Assembly (NCBI GenBank): GCA_002699585.1
Contig: PABP01000009.1
Coordinates: 124,001 to 188,000, forward strand
DNA from: Anaerolineaceae bacterium
Lineage (GTDB): Bacteria; Chloroflexota; Anaerolineae; Aggregatilineales; Phototrophicaceae
Direction of reading: 5' to 3'
DNA length: 64,000 bases
Below, one piece after another: positions 57,480 to 64,000 of this stretch; position 1 is the first letter of the stretch, and each line of letters begins with the position of its first letter. The position numbers and the translations under genes were made by a program. The notes below the pieces were generated by a model. It was not told where the DNA came from. It saw nothing but the letters and a program-made list of their open reading frames with translations, and did no database searches.

Positions 57480-57670
57480 GCTTTGTTGCGACAAGTGAAT
57501 TACGTCAGAATGACGGCCTGCCGACCAGCTCGCAAAACCCGCGCGCGTTTTTTTCAATTTGCTTCTGAACCTGGCCGGCGGTACGCTGATTGTTTGGATA
57601 TCACAAAGCTTATTCGTGGCTTTTTCATGTTAAAATGATAGTGTAAATAGATGTTATCACCTTCCATAGA

Positions 57671-58531
57671 ATGATTAGGCTCCCTGTGCTCGACCAGTGG
57701 CGGCTTCCTCAAATGAATATGCCAGAATGGTTGATGGGCGAGACCATCTGGTCGCAGCTCCATCGTATGCATTATCACGTTGTCTCGCAGCGCTTCCAAC
57801 GCTATTTGCGTCGCCAGAAAGGTTCATTTTCTGTCTTCCCGCTGGTGGTCGCTATGGGATTTGTCGCGTTAGGCGGCTTCATCTCAACGTTTTCCACCTT
57901 TGGCACCCATGCGATTCTGACGTTCCCCATTTGGCTGATGGTTTTCAGCGGCGGCTATATCGTCGTCTGGATATACCGTATTACGACCGTGTTGGCTCAG
58001 CAGCGCCGCACCGGGGCGATTTCTTCCTTAAATGCGATTCCCCCTGGGCGTTTCTTCGTCTCACTGGCGATCTGTCACGCTGTCCTCAACAAGGATGATG
58101 CGCTTGTCTGGATTCGCCTCCTGCGCCACATCGTTGTCGGGTTGCTTCTCTACGTGCTGGCGATGGTCATCATGGTGACCGTCACTCAGATTGAAGCAAT
58201 CTCTATAGGTGAATTTTTGTCCGTGGTGCTCGATATTGGCGTAATGATTACACTCATCTATGCTGAGCATCGCCAATCAGTGCTTTTTGGCTGTTTGACA
58301 GCGATCACGCTGCCTCGCTTTTCGAATAACGGCGATAGTGCGCCTGTCGCTATCCTGGGCTTTGTTGTCTTGCAAACTGTGACCTTCGCCGTACCGATTT
58401 TGATCGCAGTGGCCGCGCAAGCCTTGCTCGGCGCAGAAGAACCCCTGATGGCCCTGGCTTTTATCCTCTTTATCTTGATCCGCGAAGCCCTGGCAAATGG
58501 CCTGTGGTGGTACATCTCCCGCTTTGACTAA
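57671..58531 (+). CDS. Multi-pass membrane protein of unknown function
   Basis: The 286-residue protein has a basic hydrophilic start (about 1-55) followed by about six transmembrane helices (from about 58 to 283). Charged loops such as YAEHRQSVLFG and ITLPRFSNNGDS separate the helices. No family is recognised. The start is uncertain because no good ribosome-binding site is visible; an ATG at 57715 is an alternative. The stop overlaps that of the convergent FAD enzyme by 4 bp. Confidence 0.65.
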   Translation: MIRLPVLDQWRLPQMNMPEWLMGETIWSQLHRMHYHVVSQRFQRYLRRQKGSFSVFPLVVAMGFVALGGFISTFSTFGTHAILTFPIWLMVFSGGYIVVWIYRITTVLAQQRRTGAISSLNAIPPGRFFVSLAICHAVLNKDDALVWIRLLRHIVVGLLLYVLAMVIMVTVTQIEAISIGEFLSVVLDIGVMITLIYAEHRQSVLFGCLTAITLPRFSNNGDSAPVAILGFVVLQTVTFAVPILIAVAAQALLGAEEPLMALAFILFILIREALANGLWWYISRFD

Positions 58532-60303
58532 GTCAGGGTCGCATCTATCGCTGGCTCAAATAGGTCGCACACGTCTATCCAGCTCATATCGGCGCTCAGG
58601 TTGTGGTCGATGAGTGTTTGGCGCAGATACTGGTTGATATCGTCAGCTAGGTTTTGCAACTGTCCGATATCAATTTGTCCCCGAATAGGTGCCTGGATGT
58701 CGAATCCATCCAGATGGTGCCATAGGTTGCTTTGGGGCAGGGTGATATCTTTGACCAGTAGCAGTTGTGTCGTTGCCCAATATGCCTCCGGGATACCATC
58801 AATCCACACCAGAGGAATGCCATGTTCAACGCACACTCTCTGAAAGCGCCACAGTAGCCACCTATCACGATAGACGGCATGCGGCTGACATCCGTTTATG
58901 CAACAAAAGCTCGCCAACAACCCAGCGACTTCACCAATATTCCACTCAATAGGATGAAGGCGGTAAGCGCCATTGGTCAGGTGCGTCGTGCCGATATTCT
59001 TGCAAGCAGCGATTAAGTTCGTCGTTTCTATCGGGATGAGCGCACCCAGTGGAATCTGAAACGGTTTGGTGGGCGTGAACATGGAAATGTCCGGGTTGCC
59101 GACACACGGATGCAAATCCAGCGGGTACCAGCCTAGCCCAACGCTGTCTCCGAAGTGGCGTGCGCGGGCGCCCTCATGGTTAGCTGCGGCGATGTCTTGC
59201 GCCACAATTCGGCACTCACTGATAATACGCCGTCCCTCTCGGACATAGGGTGCTTTGCTCAGGCCATCGATGGTTCCCATGATGTCTGGTCGTAGCTTCA
59301 ACTCTGGATAACCTGCGCCGCCCTCGTCACGCGGACACTCCGTTTGCAGCCAATACAGAAAACCCAGCGAGAGCTGTTTGGCGTCTTCCAGATGCTGCTG
59401 CGCAGTCTCAGGCGGGACATCGACAATACTGCCGCCGTAATAATCGTTGCCCAGCCAGTTGATCAGGGCAATGTCGTTGCCACCCAACATTGTCCCATCA
59501 TGTATCCGTCGATAGGTCCAGAATGGTAAATCATTGCGCTCATTGCCGATGAAAAATCGGTAGTCTATGGGCGCATCCCCATCGTGGCCGGGTAGTGTCA
59601 GAGTATAAGGCTGGTTATCCCGGTTGAACTCATAATGGGCTGGTTTGGCAATCGTGTGATTTTCTCCAGGGCAAAACTCGACAGCAAAACAATACGTGAA
59701 GCTCTGGATTTCCTGGGGGCGTGCTGTTTCTGGTGCACCGCGTTCGTTGGTATCTGACTTCGCCTCGGCCCCGGTGCCATAGGCCGTTTGTGTGAGTGGT
59801 AGCAAATCGCCCAGGTCAGTCGCATCCAGGTAAAAATCTGCCTCCAGCCGAATGGTGTCTCCGGCATCATTAGTGACGATGACTGACTGAATGGTGTTGT
59901 TTTCTACTTCGGCACGGCTGGGTTGATACCCGAACAGGATCTCATCGGCGTGGGCGAACTGCTCAGTCAAAATATCTTTGCCGACTTCTGGCAAAAAACA
60001 GAGTTTGCTGACCCATCCATTGCCCGGATTGCTGGTATCGACGCCAAAGTGAGATTTGTAATGCTGCCGGATGGCACGTCGGAACGCGGCGTAAGTGTAT
60101 GTGCTACCGAACTGCTCGATATGTGCATGTTCATCGAGCGCGGATACCCCCTGGCTGCTGATCTGGCCGCCCAGCCAATCCGAAGCGGATGTCTGGATAA
60201 TTTTCAGAGGCAAACCAGAGGCCTGCCTCATGAGGTGAATTGTTGCGGCTACGCCACCCAGGCTACCCCCGATCACAGCCACGTCACACTTAAGCGTTCT
60301 CAT
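58528..60303 (-). CDS. FAD-dependent oxidoreductase (FAD_oxidored, PF12831-like)
   Basis: The 591-residue flavoprotein opens with the dinucleotide fold VAVIGGSLGGVAATIHLMRQ and has DATDLGDLLPL and DGLSKAPYVREGRR, typical of the FAD_oxidored group that accompanies sugar catabolic genes. No signal peptide is seen. Its ATG overlaps the DUF4127 stop (60300-60303, ATGA), so the two are co-translated. A role in oxidising a sugar or a plant-derived compound is inferred from the neighbours. Confidence 0.85.
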   Translation of the reverse strand: MRTLKCDVAVIGGSLGGVAATIHLMRQASGLPLKIIQTSASDWLGGQISSQGVSALDEHAHIEQFGSTYTYAAFRRAIRQHYKSHFGVDTSNPGNGWVSKLCFLPEVGKDILTEQFAHADEILFGYQPSRAEVENNTIQSVIVTNDAGDTIRLEADFYLDATDLGDLLPLTQTAYGTGAEAKSDTNERGAPETARPQEIQSFTYCFAVEFCPGENHTIAKPAHYEFNRDNQPYTLTLPGHDGDAPIDYRFFIGNERNDLPFWTYRRIHDGTMLGGNDIALINWLGNDYYGGSIVDVPPETAQQHLEDAKQLSLGFLYWLQTECPRDEGGAGYPELKLRPDIMGTIDGLSKAPYVREGRRIISECRIVAQDIAAANHEGARARHFGDSVGLGWYPLDLHPCVGNPDISMFTPTKPFQIPLGALIPIETTNLIAACKNIGTTHLTNGAYRLHPIEWNIGEVAGLLASFCCINGCQPHAVYRDRWLLWRFQRVCVEHGIPLVWIDGIPEAYWATTQLLLVKDITLPQSNLWHHLDGFDIQAPIRGQIDIGQLQNLADDINQYLRQTLIDHNLSADMSWIDVCDLFEPAIDATLT

Positions 60304-61799
60304 CCGATTGCCTCCAGATCGAAATCGACTTCAAATAGGCGCTGCCAGGGCAGCCGTATCGACCCCGGCACGATCCGCCACTGCTGACCCAACCCCGGTA
60401 TCTGGTTGAGGCGCTCTCTAAGGCCATTTTCGATATAGGCGCGTACATCGTCGAAGTGCTCCGGCGCGATGCCTTGAACGCTGTAGCGGTCGCCCATCCA
60501 GTGTATGGTCTCCTGCCGAACTACATGCTGATAGCCCCAATCTTCCAGAAAGCGATGCGCCAGAAAACGAGCTTGTGCTGTTTCCTGCTCCGGTGTGGAA
60601 ATCATGCTAGCAGCGACACCCTGTGCTAAGGCGGTGCCAATGGTATTGCCTGCTGTGTTCCAGGCGCCATAAGCTGCCAGCCGCGTCACATCCACTTGCT
60701 GGAATAAATACTCAATCAATAGCGGATCGGCACCGTTAGGATAGGCCACATCACACAAAATCACCTGACGACCCTCAGCCAGCCAGTGGTTGATGTCCAT
60801 TACAAATTGCTGAATATATGGCTCTCGCCGTGACTTTTCCTGGGAATATCCCGGCAACGTATCATCAAACTCCCGACCAACAGCCACCGGTGGATTGACA
60901 GCGACAATGAAGTCAGCCGTTTCGACATCCTCGCTGACGGTGCCGCCCAATGCCCGTATCTGTCGTTCTACGGTGGTCGAAATAGGGCTATCTTCGTAAG
61001 GTGCTGTCCGGTTGCGATCAGCGTCGATGGCGTAAGCGATGGCAAAGCTAGGTGGCTTTTGGCCCTGCAAGATGGCGCGGATCAGCAGCACACAGCCGAT
61101 CTCATCCGCTCCAGGGTAAAACATCAGCCGGGGATCATCTGTCGCCAGTCGCTGGGCCCAGGTCTGCAACCAGGCTTTCTCCTGGGAGCCATACCCGTAT
61201 TCGCTGGTGTCATCGGAACTGATGACCAGCAGATCAAACACATCTTCGCTAAACAGCTTCAGCAGATGTAGATTCACCATGTGGTTGCGCAACCGCCGCT
61301 GCGTAAAATCCTCCAGATGGGCCGCCGGAATTTCTGCTTCGAGTGGGGCCAATTCGCTTTCGACATCCTGGCCAAGCTGTTGCTGGTGTTTGAGCTGCGA
61401 ATAGCGATAAATGCGTGTGCCGTAGTTTAGCCAGTAAAGGGCCTCTTCGGTGTTGTTATTGGCATTGGATACGCGCGTAATGACGTTAAACCCATATAGC
61501 ATCACATCGCCAAGGTCGCGTAGCCAATTGATGCGCTGCAAAATTGCTGTCACATCGTCATGGCCAATCCGTGAGGCGACCAAGCCGCCGTAGCCGATCA
61601 TATCCAGTGACACCAACCAGGCATCGACCGTTTGCGATTGCATCCACTCTTGCAAAGCAATCGAATTGGCGGGCGTACGGAGCTTTGAAAGCAACTTTTC
61701 CGGGGGTACGAATACCTCGTGTCCGGCAATATCAGCTATCATCTGCGGGTAACGGACATTGACCGGACGTTCATCTAGCGGGATTAAACCAAGGCGCAT
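60300..61799 (-). CDS. DUF4127-family protein
   Basis: The 499-residue protein matches the DUF4127 family in length and in the conserved stretches LIPLDERPVNVRYPQ, LVSLDMIGYGGLVASR, RVSNANNNTEEALYW and LVISSDDTSEYGYGSQEK. Its Asp and Asn clusters resemble a metal-dependent active site, but no activity is established. GAGG lies before the ATG. It sits between an alpha-mannosidase and a FAD-dependent oxidoreductase on one strand, which suggests glycan catabolism. Confidence 0.88.
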   Translation of the reverse strand: MRLGLIPLDERPVNVRYPQMIADIAGHEVFVPPEKLLSKLRTPANSIALQEWMQSQTVDAWLVSLDMIGYGGLVASRIGHDDVTAILQRINWLRDLGDVMLYGFNVITRVSNANNNTEEALYWLNYGTRIYRYSQLKHQQQLGQDVESELAPLEAEIPAAHLEDFTQRRLRNHMVNLHLLKLFSEDVFDLLVISSDDTSEYGYGSQEKAWLQTWAQRLATDDPRLMFYPGADEIGCVLLIRAILQGQKPPSFAIAYAIDADRNRTAPYEDSPISTTVERQIRALGGTVSEDVETADFIVAVNPPVAVGREFDDTLPGYSQEKSRREPYIQQFVMDINHWLAEGRQVILCDVAYPNGADPLLIEYLFQQVDVTRLAAYGAWNTAGNTIGTALAQGVAASMISTPEQETAQARFLAHRFLEDWGYQHVVRQETIHWMGDRYSVQGIAPEHFDDVRAYIENGLRERLNQIPGLGQQWRIVPGSIRLPWQRLFEVDFDLEAIG

Positions 61800-61853
61800 G
61801 ATCTACCTCCAAAAATGCCTATCAATAACAAATAACTTCACGCATTAAGTACA

Positions 61854-61882
61854 TCAGCCGCCCCAAATGATGAGGCGGCTGA
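61854..61882 (-). other. Hairpin between the mannosidase and DUF4127 genes
   Basis: TCAGCCGCC (61854-61862) and GGCGGCTGA (61874-61882) form a perfect 9-bp stem with an 11-nt loop. No T run follows on the minus strand, so it may attenuate rather than end the transcript, or protect the upstream mRNA. Confidence 0.5.
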
Positions 61883-61913
61883 CGTAGTGAGGATTGGAGT
61901 GACACAGATACGG

Positions 61914-64000
61914 TTATGGCACCAACCGCAGCGTCACAATTTCGTAGGGTTTCAAATTGAGTGTTACCGTGTTGCCATCGATGCTGAGTTCTTCGTCTGT
62001 TTCTTCCAGCAGGTTGCAGTGATAGGCTGCTGTCAGGTCGAAGCCAGCCGTGACAGTCACAGGCCCACGATTGCGTTCGCCTTCATACAGGCGCACGATG
62101 ATACCGTTGCCATCTTCTGCCTGCTTGATCGTCTCGACAACCGCGTTGCGCTTGTTGACTGAAACCAACTGCACACCAGGCAGGACGCCTGCCGCTTCTG
62201 TTGCCGGAACCAGCAAGACGGGGTCGTTCAGGTCATAGGCATTCTCAGGAACGCCGTTGCGCCAGTCGCCCGTATGTGGCAACAAGCTGTAGACCATCTT
62301 ATGCTCGCCCTGATCCGCGATTGGGTCTGGCATCGTAGCCGATTTCAGCAGTGACAGCCGCATGACGTTGTGCAGCACATCGTAACCGTACTTGCTGTCG
62401 TTCAGCAGGGCCACGCCGTAATTGCCTTCGCTGAGGTCGGCCCATTTCTGGGCTGCTGTTTCGAATCGGCCCCAGTCCCAGGACGTGTTGCGGTGCGTAT
62501 TGCGCTCCACGTTACCCCATTGAATATCAAAGGTCGCGGTCGGGCTGAGGACATCCACCGGGAAGGCGGCTTTCAGCAGGATGTGGCTTTCGTGCCAGTC
62601 GATATGCGTATCGAAGTCGATACGTTTGCTGTTGTGGTAGATGTAAATGCGCTGCGTGATTGTGCTGCTGCGATACGCGCGTTCTACCAGCAGGGTGACG
62701 CGGATCGGGCCATTTTCGATCACGCTGACATTCTGAATGTGCTCGATCTTCTCGACGCGATCATCATAGAAGATGTCCACATCCCAGGCATCCCAGGCCA
62801 ACGGGCGATCTTCCATCGCCAGCAGTTGGTTGCCGATTTCGCCTTCGGACAGCACTTCACGACCGGCTTCCTTGTCGTAAATGCTGCTGATGTCGGCATT
62901 GTGCTCAAAGACGACCCGCATCAAGTCGTTCTCGACCACGATGATGCCATCTTTTTCACTGACAGACAGTGCCGATTGCTTGGGTGCAGTCGTGCCGCTA
63001 GCCAGCGGTGTGACTGAGAAAGCAGGTAGTTCTGGCAGATCAACCAGCGTGCCGTTTTCGACAGCTTGCGTCAGCACGGCTTCGCCTTGCTCATTGGCCA
63101 ACCCCCCGGAAATCGCTTGTGGCAGTAGACCGACGCGATTACCAGTGAAGGTGGTCGGGTTCACAGCCAGGACGCTGGTTTCGCTGGCGAAGATGCTCGA
63201 TAGGGCATTCAGCGCATTGTCGCGGGCACTTTCGCCCAGCTCGCGGATGTGCGCGTAGTCACGGTCGCTGTCTTCATAAACAGGCGTGATCGATGAACCC
63301 GGCAGAATGTCATGGAATTGGTTCAAGCACACCAGTTCCCAGGCTTCGTTGAACAGGTCGGTTGGGTATTCAAAGCCTGCATACTGCGCGGCCATCGCTG
63401 CCAGCAGTTCGGCATCGTGCAGCAGGAACTCGCTCTTGCGGTTGTTCCATTTGTTGCGTGCCTGGCTGGTCAGCGTACCGCGATGCAATTCCAGATAGAA
63501 CTCGCCGTTCCATGTGGGTAGCTCATCGGCGACGGTCGCTTCGATGTTTTCCAGGAATTCCTTGACGGTGCCAGGGCGGACTTTTGGCGCACCCGGCATC
63601 GCTGTCAGGCTCTCGATGTTTTCGATCATTTCGCGGGTTGGGCCACCGCCACCATCACCATAACCATAGGCTGTGATCAGCTCGTTATAGGTTTCCTTCT
63701 GATGGAAGTTTTCCCATGTGCCGATGACTTCCTGCGCGTTGACGACCGCGTTATAGGTCGTGGAATAGGGCAGCAGTTCACTGCCGGAAGGCGTCGTCAG
63801 GAAGTGGGTCAGTACTTTCGTGCCGTCGATGCCTTGCCACCACAATAGTTGGTTGGGCATCTGGTTGTACTGGTTCCAGCTCATTTTATGCGTGATGAAG
63901 TAATCCATGCCCGCTTGCTTGATGAGCTGCGGCAGCGCCCAGCTATAGCCGAAGGTATCCGGCAGCCACAAAACGCCCGTATCAACGTCACCAAAATGCT
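61914..64000 (-). CDS. Alpha-mannosidase, GH38 family, 5' end outside window
   Basis: The reading frame is open to the last base of the window, so the N terminus is missing; at least 695 residues are visible. The nucleophile Asp lies in VLWLPDTFGYSWALPQ near the window edge, followed by the GH38 motifs ITHKMSWNQYNQMP and WWQGIDGTKVLTHFL. The helical domain (LELHRGTLTSQARNK, LNQFHDILPGSSI) and the C-terminal beta-sandwich (NQLLAMEDRPLAWDAWDVDIFYDD split across strands, IDFDTHIDWHESHILLKAAFP) are complete. It removes alpha-linked mannose from glycans, probably in the cytoplasm. It is upstream of the DUF4127 and FAD genes on the same strand. Confidence 0.94.
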   Translation of the reverse strand, partial: HFGDVDTGVLWLPDTFGYSWALPQLIKQAGMDYFITHKMSWNQYNQMPNQLLWWQGIDGTKVLTHFLTTPSGSELLPYSTTYNAVVNAQEVIGTWENFHQKETYNELITAYGYGDGGGGPTREMIENIESLTAMPGAPKVRPGTVKEFLENIEATVADELPTWNGEFYLELHRGTLTSQARNKWNNRKSEFLLHDAELLAAMAAQYAGFEYPTDLFNEAWELVCLNQFHDILPGSSITPVYEDSDRDYAHIRELGESARDNALNALSSIFASETSVLAVNPTTFTGNRVGLLPQAISGGLANEQGEAVLTQAVENGTLVDLPELPAFSVTPLASGTTAPKQSALSVSEKDGIIVVENDLMRVVFEHNADISSIYDKEAGREVLSEGEIGNQLLAMEDRPLAWDAWDVDIFYDDRVEKIEHIQNVSVIENGPIRVTLLVERAYRSSTITQRIYIYHNSKRIDFDTHIDWHESHILLKAAFPVDVLSPTATFDIQWGNVERNTHRNTSWDWGRFETAAQKWADLSEGNYGVALLNDSKYGYDVLHNVMRLSLLKSATMPDPIADQGEHKMVYSLLPHTGDWRNGVPENAYDLNDPVLLVPATEAAGVLPGVQLVSVNKRNAVVETIKQAEDGNGIIVRLYEGERNRGPVTVTAGFDLTAAYHCNLLEETDEELSIDGNTVTLNLKPYEIVTLRLVP

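Overview
The window looks like a chromosomal piece of a heterotrophic, respiring member of the Chloroflexota (Anaerolineae-like). This is an inference, not a database result. It rests on a b6-type cytochrome b with Rieske protein and several c-type cytochromes beside a system I (Ccm) maturation cluster that uses a Cys-type CcmE, on a SARP/BTAD regulator, on dockerin proteins with long Pro/Thr-rich stalks, and on many sugar-handling genes. No phage, plasmid or CRISPR features were seen.

Region 1 (1-14.4 kb) is almost wholly minus-strand and respiratory. Read in transcription order it holds a Rieske protein, a cytochrome b with a large C-terminal extension, a diheme cytochrome c with a coiled-coil insert, a terminator, a monoheme cytochrome c, a small membrane protein, CcmE, a diheme lipoprotein, a DsbA-like thiol protein, CcmA, CcmB, CcmC and a membrane-anchored exported protein. 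No CcmF/CcmH heme lyase is present in the window. Region 2 (14.4-21.8 kb) is housekeeping, mostly plus strand: CorA, RNase D, a beta-CASP nuclease, TadA, tRNA-Ser(CGA), a LOG-family protein and a DUF1684 protein.

Region 3 (22-31.1 kb) is a decaying sugar-use region. It has an intact GH2 beta-galactosidase and a GH32-type enzyme. Between them lie an aldo/keto reductase with an in-frame amber codon and a peptide/oligosaccharide ABC transporter that keeps both ATPases but has lost its permeases by deletion. Region 4 (31.2-37 kb) is the most distinctive part: a SARP/BTAD regulator is divergent from three consecutive secreted proteins that combine cohesin-like and dockerin domains but carry no catalytic domain. 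The shared promoter region has an 11-bp phased direct-repeat array typical of SARP-type binding sites.

Region 5 (37-51 kb) holds a PP2C-like protein, two sensor kinases with two REC-only regulators, and a galactofuranose-type ABC transporter (ytfQ, ytfR, ytfT, yjfF). That transporter comes with a second ytfQ-like binding protein, a LacI regulator and two perfect LacI-type operators. Region 6 (51-64 kb) has a GT1-type glycosyltransferase, a membrane alpha/beta hydrolase, a Gfo/Idh/MocA oxidoreductase, a methyltransferase, a frameshifted DUF4256 remnant and a catabolic-looking run of GH38 alpha-mannosidase (5' end outside the window), DUF4127 protein and FAD-dependent oxidoreductase.
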